Assembly: GCA_015232335.1 (NCBI GenBank)
Contig: JADFZV010000003.1
Span: forward strand, 83,842 to 147,841
Direction of reading: 5' to 3'
Length of the DNA stretch: 64,000 nt
Source of the DNA: Alphaproteobacteria bacterium
GTDB lineage: Bacteria > Pseudomonadota > Alphaproteobacteria > Rhodospirillales > WMHbin7
Part shown: one piece after another, positions 1 through 10,177 of the stretch
Position numbering within the stretch: the stretch's first letter is position 1
Layout: every line of letters begins with the position of its first letter
Made by a program: the position numbers and the translations under genes
The notes under the pieces: model-generated
Told to the model about the DNA's origin: nothing
Seen by the model: only the letters and a program-made list of their open reading frames with translations
Databases searched by the model: none

Positions 1-35
1 ATTGATGGCCAAGACCGGGGTGGCGGCGCTGATGT

Positions 36-695
36 TCAGCCCTGAGCCTCTTTAGCCGCCATAGTGTCGAGGTGGGCCTTGATTGATTCCAAGTGCTTCC
101 TGACCAATTGGTCTTCTTCTCGGTAGAACGCTGAAAGCTTTCTGGACACCATAATTGCCGCAATCGGTGCGAACACCAGCAACCATGTTGCTGCTGATGG
201 GCTTGTAGCATTTGGGCTTGTCGCCTTCACCAGCGCTGCCAAGATAATGAAAACGACTACTCCAACAATCATGGCGGCTAAACAGCCTAGCTTTGTCCGT
301 TTTTCGCCGTCCAGCATCGAAACGATGCCTTTGTTCAGAGTGATGGATTGCCCGGACGTATGATTTTTAAGAAAAACATACGGCCCACTTGTCTTGCCAG
401 AGGAAATGCCCCAGACAGCGGAGACGGTTTGTCCTTCACGGACAGGTAAGTCGATGTCACTCAATTGAAGAGGTACTTCTTCGCCCAGAGCGTTCTTTAG
501 CCAGATTTCACATCTGGTCGTCACGGACGAAGAGACGCCAGGAACATAAGCAGTCCCATTGCTGATGACCGCGTTCGGCGAGTGGACATGAGTTTCGGAC
601 CATTTCTTCTCGCCAATCACCCGGCCAATTTCATGAAAGAAATCAATGGCAATCTTATCATTCTGAAGGCATGCCAATTCCTTTGGTAACCGCAT
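36..695 (-). CDS. Hypothetical membrane protein of the integrated element
   Basis: I do not recognise this family. The protein has a soluble N-terminal part of about 130 residues. Two hydrophobic segments follow, at about residues 136-158 (GVVVFIILAALV region) and 168-184 (WLLVFAPIAAIMV). A short charged C-terminal tail comes last. This arrangement suggests an inner-membrane protein with a large cytoplasmic or periplasmic head. The frame is open back to a TTG at 752. I prefer the ATG at 695 because a GGAGGGG stretch lies just upstream of it, but the longer start is possible. The base composition is lower in GC than in the core genes to the right, in keeping with its place inside an integrated element. 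Confidence 0.6.
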   Translation of the reverse strand: MRLPKELACLQNDKIAIDFFHEIGRVIGEKKWSETHVHSPNAVISNGTAYVPGVSSSVTTRCEIWLKNALGEEVPLQLSDIDLPVREGQTVSAVWGISSGKTSGPYVFLKNHTSGQSITLNKGIVSMLDGEKRTKLGCLAAMIVGVVVFIILAALVKATSPNATSPSAATWLLVFAPIAAIMVSRKLSAFYREEDQLVRKHLESIKAHLDTMAAKEAQG

Positions 696-829
696 CATCC
701 CCTCCAATCGCCTTAACATTGCAATAGTAGGATAAGGATTGCCACCGTTCAACGACTCTTCTTTTGCTTTGCTAGAGCAAAAGTTGGGGTTTATGAGCGC
801 CGCCGCTATGTTTGCTTCGTTTTTCTAAT

Positions 830-853
830 GGGTGCAGGCTTCGTCCTGCACCC
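830..853. repeat. 9-bp stem hairpin
   Basis: GGGTGCAGG and CCTGCACCC are perfect inverted repeats separated by a 6-base loop. There is no T-run after the stem on the + strand. On the minus strand it lies about 80 bases upstream of the hypothetical membrane protein gene. Confidence 0.6.
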
Positions 854-1219
854 CTGCCACGTGGCGAACGCGGGGTGGCAAGGCGCATAGGGGGCCGAAG
901 GCCGACGGGCAAGGGGTGGTGCGGGCGCAGGGCGAAGCCCGAGCCACGGCCCGCCGCCCGGCGCTTGCCCCTTGAGCCGCGCCAGGGGCAGCGCCCCTTA
1001 GCCCTTTAGAAGGCAGACATCACGTGATATCTTCTGAGTCGTTCACCGTGCACGCAGTGATGTTTTTGCCTTTTGCTTTCAGTCACGTACATTATGAATA
1101 CGAGATATACGTTTTTTCCATATTGACGAAACAGCTTGTTACTGCCAAGAATCACCCATTGAGACCCATCGGCCTTATTCCTCCTGTGAGGATTTCCAAA
1201 AGGCCGAGTATTGAGACCC

Positions 1220-1242
1220 CAGGGGCGCCTTGTGCGCCCCTG
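1220..1242. repeat. Strong hairpin upstream of the NYN gene
   Basis: CAGGGGCGC and GCGCCCCTG form a perfect 9-bp stem with a 5-base loop, ending 65 bases before the NYN-domain start. It may be a terminator for upstream transcription or a leader structure. A weak T-rich stretch (TTGTTTTGG) follows. Confidence 0.5.
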
Positions 1243-1307
1243 CATTGTTTTGGGGAAAAGACGTGCTATCCTTAATGGCGCGTCACTGGAATCTTAAAGA
1301 GGCCTCA

Positions 1308-1958
1308 ATGTCAGACACAATCGACCAGAACGTTATAACTCGCTACAGGGTAATGATTTTTGTCGATTTCTGGAATTTCACTTTGTCAATGAAAAGCGTG
1401 GAAGATCATTTCCGCCCTGACTGGAAGAAGCTTCCTAACGTAATCATGAAGGAAGCCGTTGAAATTATTGATGCAACCGCAATTGGCGTTTACACCGGAA
1501 TGAGGGTTTATGGATCCTTCGACGGAAGCGGAGATGCCCCCTTACGGAAATGGGTTTCGACGACGCTGGACACCTTTCCAGGCGTAAATGTCAAATTCGT
1601 TGATCGTCAGAAAAAGAGGACAGGGCCAAAATGTCCATCATGCTATGAAATCGTTGAGATTTGTCCAAAGTGCGGCAAAGACATGCGCGGTACTGAAGAA
1701 AAGGGCGTTGATACAGCTATTGCCACAGATATGATTTCTTTGGCTTGGGAAGGGGCTTTTGACGCAGCGGTTCTTGTATCAGCTGATCGCGATTTCATCC
1801 CAGTGGCCGAATATCTCCATACAAAGGGCGTTAAGGTAATTCACGCAGCCTTTCCACCGAAAGGCGCGCAACTCTCTCAAAAATGCTGGGGGTCAATCGA
1901 CCTCCCTGCACTTAGAAACAGCTTCCGACGCCCTGCCCCCGTTAACCCAGCTTCTTAG
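1308..1958 (+). CDS. NYN-domain (PIN-like) protein with zinc-ribbon insert
   Basis: NYN/LabA-like proteins are PIN-fold, metal-dependent nucleases or RNA-binding proteins. Here the first acidic residue is D20 in the FVDFWN motif. Further acidic positions are D135 (KGVDTAIATDM) and the D160/D162 pair (SADRDFIPV), matching the acidic pocket of the family. A Cys4 knuckle (C109, C112, C119, C122) is inserted before the GVDTAI motif and looks like a small zinc ribbon. I chose the ATG at 1308 because AAAGAGG precedes it; an in-frame ATG exists further upstream at 1230. The 3' end overlaps the convergent integrase by 17 bases. Its place beside an integrase suggests a cargo gene of the element, possibly a defence or toxin-like nuclease; that role is inference. 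Confidence 0.8.
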   Translation: MSDTIDQNVITRYRVMIFVDFWNFTLSMKSVEDHFRPDWKKLPNVIMKEAVEIIDATAIGVYTGMRVYGSFDGSGDAPLRKWVSTTLDTFPGVNVKFVDRQKKRTGPKCPSCYEIVEICPKCGKDMRGTEEKGVDTAIATDMISLAWEGAFDAAVLVSADRDFIPVAEYLHTKGVKVIHAAFPPKGAQLSQKCWGSIDLPALRNSFRRPAPVNPAS

Positions 1959-2961
1959 CCAAATTCTCGGCCTTGAGGTGCGTATAGCGCTTCAGCATGG
2001 TCAAGGTCTTGTGGCCGGTGATGGTGGCCACCTCCATGATTTCAAGCCCCTTCTCGAATAAGCGGGATGTGCCCTCGTGGCGCAGATCGTGGAAGCGCAA
2101 GCCCTCGATCTCAGCCGCCTTAAGGGCCTTGTGCCAGTAGTCATCGAGAACTTGGGCCGAGATAGGGAAGACCCGCCCCTTGGCCAGCTTCGTCACCTCC
2201 CCGCCTTCACCTGCTGGCTTCAGCAGGGCCTCCAGAGCGGCGGCGGCCTTGGTCGATAGGGGCACATTGCGGGGCGTGCCGTTCTTCGTGTCCAGGAGCC
2301 GCACCACGCGCTTCTTGATATCTACCTGGCTCCAAGTCAGCCCCATGATTTCCCCTTGCCGCATGGCTGTCTCAATCGCCAGGAGGACCACTGGGGCAAG
2401 CCAGGGGCACGACGAAGCCTCGCAGGCCGCCAGAAGCCGGGCGTCTTCGTCTTCGTCATCGACCAAGCGCCGATCACGGGCCGGAGCCGCAGCAGGCACC
2501 TTGATTTTCTCGACAGGGTTGGAGAGGCTTTCCAGGCCCCATTCCTTGGTGGCAACGGTGAACAGATGCGAGATGAGGGCAAGGTCATTGCGGACGGTCG
2601 TAGGGCTGGTGCCAGCCGCAAGCCGACTGTCTCGCCACTTGGCAAGATCGGCCCCTCGGATCGACGCCAAGGAGCGCATGGCCAAGTCATCGCGCTTCCA
2701 GGCCGCAATGCGGACGCGCTCTTGCTTCGCCCCCTTCTTGCGTGGCGTCACCTCTCGCTGGTAGCGATCTAACGCTTCTGAGAGCGAAGTAGATTCAGCT
2801 TCGCGGGTATCGATGACATGGCCGTGGTCGGCCTTGCCTTCCTTGTCCCTCGCCCAAACTTCAGCTTCGGCTTTGGTCGTAAAGGTCTTGCTGATCGGCT
2901 TATAGCCTTTGCGGCAGACCCGCACTTCCCAATTTCCGGCCCTTTTTCGAAATGTCGCCAT
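1942..2961 (-). CDS. Tyrosine recombinase (site-specific integrase)
   Basis: This is a phage/island-type integrase of 339 residues. It has an N-terminal arm-binding region (about 1-55, motif KAEAEVWARDKE), a SAM-like core-binding domain (about 60-160) and a C-terminal catalytic domain. Catalytic residues can be read: R201 (TAMRQGE), K226 (DTKNGTPR), H291 and R294 (FHDLRHEG), H317 (TGHKTL) and the nucleophile Y326 (KRYTHL). The protein appears intact. I chose the ATG at 2961 (MATFRKRAGNW) because of a good GGTGGCGAGG ribosome-binding site; the frame is open for a further 33 codons upstream. Its 5' end faces a tRNA-Ser 3' half about 145 bases away, as expected for an integrase next to its own attachment site. 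Confidence 0.93.
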   Translation of the reverse strand: MATFRKRAGNWEVRVCRKGYKPISKTFTTKAEAEVWARDKEGKADHGHVIDTREAESTSLSEALDRYQREVTPRKKGAKQERVRIAAWKRDDLAMRSLASIRGADLAKWRDSRLAAGTSPTTVRNDLALISHLFTVATKEWGLESLSNPVEKIKVPAAAPARDRRLVDDEDEDARLLAACEASSCPWLAPVVLLAIETAMRQGEIMGLTWSQVDIKKRVVRLLDTKNGTPRNVPLSTKAAAALEALLKPAGEGGEVTKLAKGRVFPISAQVLDDYWHKALKAAEIEGLRFHDLRHEGTSRLFEKGLEIMEVATITGHKTLTMLKRYTHLKAENLAKKLG

Positions 2962-3106
2962 GAGCGCCTCGCCACCCTGAAAATATTTTTCAGTGTGGCA
3001 TGAGTGTGGCACGGCATCAAGAAAATTACCCGCAATCACTCGCCTATCATTTATTATCAATGCGTTGCATATGTCTTATTTCCTGCTTTGGGCAAAACAT
3101 AACGTA

Positions 3107-3167
3107 TTGCTAAACCGTTGTACGGGGTAAACCCGTACCGAGGGTTCGAATCCCTCTCTCTCCGCCA
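3107..3167 (+). other. Attachment site: 3' half of tRNA-Ser(GCU)
   Basis: The sequence reads as a serine tRNA from the anticodon loop onward. The loop is TTGCTAA with anticodon GCT at 3109-3111. A long variable arm follows, with GTACGGG pairing CCCGTAC. The T-arm has stem GAGGG/CCCTC and loop TTCGAAT. The 3' acceptor strand TCTCTCC, discriminator G and encoded CCA end at 3167. No matching GGAGAGA 5' half is present upstream. This is the expected duplicated 3' end left when an element inserts into a tRNA gene. The intact tRNA and the other end of the element should lie left of the window. Confidence 0.85.
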
Positions 3168-3436
3168 AACATTCGCTGTAGATGTTTGATTTTATTGGCT
3201 TATTAGTTTTTTGTGATTTTTAATTTCCATCTATAATCCCATCAAAAACATCTGGATTTAGCAAGACTCGGATGGGTTCTTTTGCTCCTCGGTGGACATT
3301 GGCTTTCTAGCTGGTCCGAGGAAGCTGTCTTCGTCCTGCCATTTACCCGGCACTCAGAAAGGGATTCTCAGGAGAGCCAAGTGAGCGCCAGATCCGCCTC
3401 ACTCGCCGCGGCATTGACGTTGCCAAAAGTAAAGCA

Positions 3437-3470
3437 GAATCCTTCTTTCCAAGACGTTCGGGAAGGATTC
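3437..3470. repeat. Inverted repeat downstream of glgP
   Basis: GAATCCTTC (3437-3445) and GAAGGATTC (3462-3470) are perfect 9-bp inverted repeats with a 16-base loop. On the minus strand the stem is followed by TGCTTTACTTTT, so it may terminate glgP weakly. Confidence 0.4.
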
Positions 3471-3543
3471 ACAGGGCAAGGCCCGGTCGTCGTTGTTCCG
3501 TTTCCGAAGCAGGTTCATCCCCGCTGCTTGTGCAAGCGACGGC

Positions 3544-6057
<2,514 letters not shown>

Positions 6058-6204
6058 CGACAATTGTCCCCGATTGCAGCCATTGAAGCCCCCCTGGACA
6101 GGATAACCCAGTTGGTGAGAGCCGGGAAGCGACGCTGACTTGAGCGCCTGGGTCCGGCTCCATTTTTGCTGTGGGCTCTAAAATATGCATTTCCACCTAG
6201 AAAG

Positions 6205-6222
6205 TCCATGACATGTCATGGA
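6205..6222. promoter_or_regulatory. 18-bp perfect palindrome upstream of glgP
   Basis: TCCATGACATGTCATGGA is a perfect 18-bp palindrome about 150 bases upstream of the glgP start. It is nested in a 9-bp inverted repeat (GCATTTCCA at 6187-6195, TGGAAATGC at 6219-6227), and TGGAAATGC recurs at 6286-6294. It looks like a dimeric regulator operator; the regulator is unknown. Confidence 0.45.
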
Positions 6223-6336
6223 AATGCTGGCGGAGGCTGGGACATTCATCGGCATTTCTTAATGTGGCGCTTCGGCGCAGCCGTCTGGAAATGCTCACTC
6301 TGTTGGGTGCATTGGCCCTGCGTCATAAAAAAATGC

Positions 6337-6353
6337 CCGGCCTTTTGGGCCGG
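6337..6353 (-). terminator. Second rho-independent terminator of the symporter operon
   Basis: Read on the minus strand, CCGGCC and GGCCGG form a stem around a short A-rich loop, followed by G, C, A and a run of seven T. It lies in tandem just downstream of the 6368-6400 terminator. Confidence 0.7.
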
Positions 6354-6367
6354 ACACTGGAAGTAAA

Positions 6368-6400
6368 ACCGACCGGTTCTTAAAAAAGGAACCGGTCGGT
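6368..6400 (-). terminator. Rho-independent terminator of the symporter gene
   Basis: ACCGACCGGTTC (6368-6379) and GAACCGGTCGGT (6389-6400) form a perfect 12-bp stem with a 9-base loop. Read on the minus strand it is followed at once by TTTT. It lies 15 bases beyond the symporter stop codon. Confidence 0.8.
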
Positions 6401-6414
6401 GTCGTTGTCTTGGA

Positions 6415-8481
6415 TTAAGCCCGCTTCAGATTAGGATAGCGGACATCCTCGATCAGATGCTGAATCTCCTTCGAAGGTGCAGGAGTGATCAGGCTGACCA
6501 CGAAGATGATGATGAATCCGAGCGGGATGCCGAACAAGCCGGCCGAGATCGGGTTGATATCCCACCACAGTTCAGCCGGAACCGAGCGAGGTGTTCCAAA
6601 GAACATTTCGCGCAGCCAAGGCTGGGTCGTCATCATGTAGAAGAAGGTAATGCCGACACCTGCCGCCATGCCAAGCGTGGCGGCGATGCCGGTTGCGCGC
6701 TTCCAGAAGATGCCGCAAACGAGTGCTGGGAAGAACCCGGCAGCCGCCAGCGAGAAGGCCGCAGACACCAGGAAGAGGATGTCGGCAGGCTTCTGAGCCG
6801 CTACCAGGGCCGCCAGGACGGCGACGACCAGCAGAAGCGTCTTCGAAAGCATGACGCGGCGGGCCACCGGCGCGTTCGGATCGATCATCTTGTAATAGAG
6901 ATCGTGCGACAGCGCGTTGGCGATGGTCAGCAATAGACCATCGGCGGTGGAGAGCGCGGCGGCAAGACCACCGGCGGCCACCAAGCCCGAAACGACATAA
7001 GGCAGACCGGCAATTTCCGGCGTGGCAAGCACGACGATATCGCCGCCGATGGCGATTTCCGCCCTCTGCACGATGCCGTCGCCATTGATGTCAGACAGTG
7101 ACAGCAATGATGGATCGACCGCCTGCCAACTCCTGACCCATTCAGGCAGAGCGGCAAAGGTCGTTCCGACAATGTCGTTGTAAACCACGAACTTCACCAG
7201 CACGGCCAGGGCCGGGGCGGAGAAGTAAAGCAGGAAGATGAAGAACAGCGACCAGGTTACCGATGCGCGAGCGTCCTTCACCGAAGGTGTCGTGTAATAG
7301 CGCATCAGAATGTGGGGCAGAGCGGCTGTGCCGACCATGAGACACAGGATCAGTGCCAGGAAATTCTTCTTGGCAATCGTCCTTGCCGCTTCGTCCTTGG
7401 CTGCGAAGGCTTCACCATGTGCCGCGATGGGAGCTGCACGGGCGGCAAGGCCCGCTTGCTTGTTCCAGGCGGCCTTGGCTTCCGTCTCGTCCTTCGGGAA
7501 CTTGGCGATAGCCGCTTCCACCTTGGCGACGGCGGCGTCGTCCTTGGCTTCCTTGGCTGCGGCCAGATCCTTGTCCAGATTGGCTTTGCCGTCGGCAAGC
7601 GACTTCGGAATATCCGCAAGCAATGCCTTGGCTTCGGCAGCCCGTTTGGCGAAGATCCCTCGGACCTCGATTTCCTTGGCGTCGGCATTCAGCTTGATTT
7701 CAAGCTCGGTGACCTTCTGAAGCTGCATGCCGTAAACGGCCTGCGGAATCGGAATGCCGGTCTGCTTGGCGCTGAGCCACACCAAAGGCGTCATGTAGGC
7801 GATGATCAAGATGATGTACTGGGCCACCTGCGTCCAGGTAACGGCGCGCATGCCGCCCAGGAACGAGCAGACCAGAATACCGCCCAGACCAACGAAAATG
7901 CCCAGCGTGAAGTCGACGCCGCTTAAGCGCGTGGTGATCAGGCCAACGCCGTAAATCTGCGCCACCACATAGGTGAAGGAGCAGAGAATGGCGATGACGA
8001 TGCCCACGAAGCGCGGCGCATGGCCGCCGTAACGAGCCCCCAGAAAGTCCGGAATGGTGAACTGGCCGAACTTGCGCAGATAGGGTGCCAGGAACAGAGC
8101 CACCAGACAGTAGCCGCCGGTCCAGCCCATGATGAAGGCCAGGCCAGAATAGCCGGTCAGGTAGAGCGTGCCCGCCATACCGATGAATGAGGCAGCGCTC
8201 ATCCAGTCGGCGCCGGTCGCCATGCCGTTGAACAGCGCGGGAACGCGCCGTCCAGCAACATAATATTCATCGGCGTCGTTGGTGCGGCTCATGATGCCGA
8301 TGCCGGCATAAAGCAGCACGGTCATGGCCAGGAACAGATAGCCGATCCAATTACGGGGAAGGCCCATCTGTTCGGCCACGGCCAGGATCAACACGAAAGA
8401 AATGAATCCGCCCGTGTAGAAGCCGTAGACCTTCGTAAGCTGCGAGGTGAAACCCTTATTCGTTTGCGGTTGTGCGGCCAT
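6415..8481 (-). CDS. Sodium:solute symporter, large subunit (VC_2705-type, ActP-like)
   Basis: This is an inner-membrane SSS-family transporter that probably couples Na+ entry to uptake of a small carboxylate such as acetate; the substrate is inferred from family likeness. The core motifs GADWMSAASFIGMAGTLYL and SADGLLLTIANALSHDLYY are typical. At 688 residues it is longer than ActP (about 550). It carries an Ala/Lys/Glu-rich hydrophilic insert at about residues 255-370, predicted coiled coil. It also has a second soluble loop with DINGDGIVQRAE at residues 464-475, which fits the 12-residue EF-hand pattern. I chose the ATG at 8481 because it overlaps the stop of the DUF4212 gene (TAATG), as usual for this two-subunit system; the frame continues 25 codons upstream. 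Confidence 0.9.
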   Translation of the reverse strand: MAAQPQTNKGFTSQLTKVYGFYTGGFISFVLILAVAEQMGLPRNWIGYLFLAMTVLLYAGIGIMSRTNDADEYYVAGRRVPALFNGMATGADWMSAASFIGMAGTLYLTGYSGLAFIMGWTGGYCLVALFLAPYLRKFGQFTIPDFLGARYGGHAPRFVGIVIAILCSFTYVVAQIYGVGLITTRLSGVDFTLGIFVGLGGILVCSFLGGMRAVTWTQVAQYIILIIAYMTPLVWLSAKQTGIPIPQAVYGMQLQKVTELEIKLNADAKEIEVRGIFAKRAAEAKALLADIPKSLADGKANLDKDLAAAKEAKDDAAVAKVEAAIAKFPKDETEAKAAWNKQAGLAARAAPIAAHGEAFAAKDEAARTIAKKNFLALILCLMVGTAALPHILMRYYTTPSVKDARASVTWSLFFIFLLYFSAPALAVLVKFVVYNDIVGTTFAALPEWVRSWQAVDPSLLSLSDINGDGIVQRAEIAIGGDIVVLATPEIAGLPYVVSGLVAAGGLAAALSTADGLLLTIANALSHDLYYKMIDPNAPVARRVMLSKTLLLVVAVLAALVAAQKPADILFLVSAAFSLAAAGFFPALVCGIFWKRATGIAATLGMAAGVGITFFYMMTTQPWLREMFFGTPRSVPAELWWDINPISAGLFGIPLGFIIIFVVSLITPAPSKEIQHLIEDVRYPNLKRA

Positions 8482-8741
8482 TATTCTTCTCCCTCGTCGA
8501 CGCCATACTCCTGGTCGAGCTTGTTCATGTATCTGGCGTAATACCAGATGATCCACACATAGACGATCAGCGAGCCTTGCGCCCCCATGTAGAAGCTGAA
8601 GGGCCAGCCCAGGAAATTAAAGCTCAGTTCGCGCGCGAACCAGCCGATGACGAAAGTCACAAAAAACCAAATCCCCAGCAGGACCGCCGTGATTTTAAGG
8701 TTTCTGTGCCAATACTCTTGTTGCTTCTCTGTTAACTGCAT
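8481..8741 (-). CDS. DUF4212 small subunit of the sodium:solute symporter
   Basis: This 86-residue protein has two membrane helices (about 15-35 and 45-70) around a Trp/Tyr-rich core (FVIGWFARELSFNFLGWPFSFYMGAQGS). It matches the family of small partners encoded just before VC_2705-type symporters. It shares one base with the large subunit start, so the two are probably translationally coupled. A strong GGGGAGGAG lies before the ATG. Confidence 0.92.
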   Translation of the reverse strand: MQLTEKQQEYWHRNLKITAVLLGIWFFVTFVIGWFARELSFNFLGWPFSFYMGAQGSLIVYVWIIWYYARYMNKLDQEYGVDEGEE

Positions 8742-8810
8742 AACTCCTCCCCGTTTTTCAAGGATGCTTCGTGAACCTGGTTACTCGTACTCAACTTTCG
8801 CGAATGCAGG

Positions 8811-9413
8811 TCAGAACGGCAGATTGACGCCCGACTTGATTCCCGTCTCCTTCTCCAACTGCAGGGCGATCTTGGGCTCGAATTTGGCAAGCTTCATGAT
8901 CACCTTTTCCGCCTTCTCCTGCTGGCCGAGCCTGAGATAGGCATGGGCCAGCTGATACCAACCGTAAGGACTCATCGGCTGGAGTTCCGTGTTGCGCTTG
9001 AGCGCCGAGACGGCCTCTTCGACCTCTCCCACCTTGATGAGGGACAGGGCAAGGCCGTACCAGGCGCGGTCAAGCTTGGAGTCATGTTCCGTGGCGCGCC
9101 GGAAGGCCAAAATCGCCTCCTGATGCTCATCGATCTTCTGGAGCAGATAGCCAAGATTGAACCATGTCCCGGGCTGATTGGGCTCAAGCGCCAAAGACTG
9201 ATGCAGCAGGGCCACGGCCTCCCGGTTTTTTCCCTGCTCGGCCAGGATATGGGCGATTGATGCCGGCACCTTGGGGTTTCTCGAATCGAGAACGCGCACG
9301 CGCTCCCAATATTCAATGGAAATCGCATCGCGCTTGAAGATCAGACTCCAGATGGCGATCTGGCGGAAGAACCAGCGATCAAGCTTTTGCCGGACGCTTA
9401 GGGACTGGCTCAT
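8811..9413 (-). CDS. TPR-repeat protein
   Basis: This 200-residue protein has at least four tetratricopeptide repeats between about residues 45 and 180. Signature stretches are AVALLHQSLALEPNQPGTWF, AILAFRRATEHDSKLDRAW and AVSALKRNTELQPMSPYGWY. TPRs usually bind partner proteins. No catalytic domain and no clear signal peptide are visible. The start codon overlaps the preceding membrane-protein gene by four bases (ATGA). Its stop is 69 bases before the DUF4212 gene, so it may be an assembly or accessory factor co-expressed with the symporter; that role is inference. Confidence 0.85.
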   Translation of the reverse strand: MSQSLSVRQKLDRWFFRQIAIWSLIFKRDAISIEYWERVRVLDSRNPKVPASIAHILAEQGKNREAVALLHQSLALEPNQPGTWFNLGYLLQKIDEHQEAILAFRRATEHDSKLDRAWYGLALSLIKVGEVEEAVSALKRNTELQPMSPYGWYQLAHAYLRLGQQEKAEKVIMKLAKFEPKIALQLEKETGIKSGVNLPF

Positions 9414-9697
9414 GCGCCGCTGCCTCCTTGCGTCAATTCATGCTTGAAATAGGCCAGGACAGCCCAGGCCCAGAATGTCAGGAAGAAGCTGACGACGGGC
9501 ACATGCTTGTCAATCACGGCCTTGGGAGTGATGTAGCGCACAAGCCTCACAATCGGTGAGGTTAGAAATCGCATGGCCCGATAGATCGGATTCTGCTCGT
9601 GGCGGCCAAAGCTCATGACATAAACAACGAATTGGCCGATAAGCATATAGCCTATGAATTCGAGCATTCCCTTTAAGACGATCAACATCGACAGCAT
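9410..9697 (-). CDS. Small inner-membrane protein
   Basis: I do not recognise a named family. The 95-residue protein has a hydrophobic N-terminal helix (about 1-28), a basic central region (FGRHEQNPIYRAMRFLTSPIVRLVRYITP) that may lie along the membrane, and a C-terminal helix (about 68-85). It is the first gene of a probable four-gene minus-strand operon with the TPR protein and the symporter subunits, overlapping the TPR gene by four bases. Confidence 0.75.
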   Translation of the reverse strand: MLSMLIVLKGMLEFIGYMLIGQFVVYVMSFGRHEQNPIYRAMRFLTSPIVRLVRYITPKAVIDKHVPVVSFFLTFWAWAVLAYFKHELTQGGSGA

Positions 9698-10177
9698 ATT
9701 ACACTCATTCCTGGCTCTGGCATACGACCGCTGTTTTCGCAGTCTTTACGCCAGTCAACGTTTCTAGAATGCGGCCTTTTTTCGACCGCTTATTCTTAAA
9801 ATTACACCCGCGCCCATGCATTAGCTTCTCGGAATATACAGGCAGGCGAAAAAGAACGCACACGATGTATAGGATGCATAAACGCAGGGCAACCTTACAC
9901 GACACGAAACGGTGCTGCAATACCTCGTTATATTATCATCTTTTCACGTTTATTCAGGGGGATAATCATGATTTTTAGGGTAAGTGGCTTGTGTTTTCCA
10001 AGCTAAGCTGGCGACTTAACTTTATCTGGAATCCCATTCGCCCCAGGTGCCCTTTCCAGCGCTGCCTGCAAGAGGCACTGGCGCTCTCGTCCCCTTGACA
10101 TGATCAAGATTATGCGCATGGTCTGCTCATGAACGACTTGGACAGCCTCCAACACCCAGCATGCAAAGGAATTGCCC
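9698..10177. other. Intergenic region between divergent operons
   Basis: This gap of 480 bases separates the minus-strand symporter operon from the plus-strand CBS/DUF294 gene. It is AT-richer than its surroundings and must hold both promoters. A near-palindrome CTTGACATGATCAAG at 10094-10108 stands out but has the wrong spacing for an FNR box. I see no gene or structured RNA. Confidence 0.5.

Larger units (their letters stand above)
753..1307. other. Structured GC-rich intergenic region, no convincing gene
   Basis: This gap of about 550 bases holds no ORF I would defend. About 830-1010 is very GC-rich and packed with short inverted repeats. Examples are a 9-bp stem at 830-838/845-853 and AGGGGC/GCCCCT at 984-998. 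The part from 1010 to 1210 is AT-richer. The composition switches abruptly at both edges. It could be a terminator cluster, a replication or transfer site of the element, or a structured RNA. Confidence 0.5.
2962..3543. other. Element/chromosome junction, no gene beyond the att site
   Basis: This stretch holds the tRNA-Ser half (3107-3167), an AT-rich tail with T-runs just after it (about 3180-3235), and a 9-bp inverted repeat at 3437-3470. The short open frame at 3282-3557 has no recognisable protein features and I do not call it. Confidence 0.6.
6058..6414. other. glgP upstream region with palindromes and symporter terminators
   Basis: From right to left this gap holds two minus-strand hairpins that probably terminate the symporter transcript (6368-6400 and 6337-6353). 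It then holds the presumed glgP promoter and operator region with an 18-bp palindrome (6205-6222). A small open frame at 6166-6366 overlaps these signals and I do not call it. Confidence 0.55.

Noticed and set aside
812..1009. Open frame in the GC-rich block of the element
   Set aside because: The translation is an Arg/Pro/Gly-rich string without any domain. The frame is a by-product of GC-rich inverted repeats.
6166..6366. Small open frame upstream of glgP
   Set aside because: It spans the palindromes and a terminator hairpin. The Trp/Cys-rich translation resembles no protein family.
10094..10108. FNR/FixK-like box CTTGACATGATCAAG upstream of the CBS/DUF294 gene
   Set aside because: The half sites TTGA and TCAA are five bases apart, not six, so it does not fit the TTGAT-N4-ATCAA consensus.
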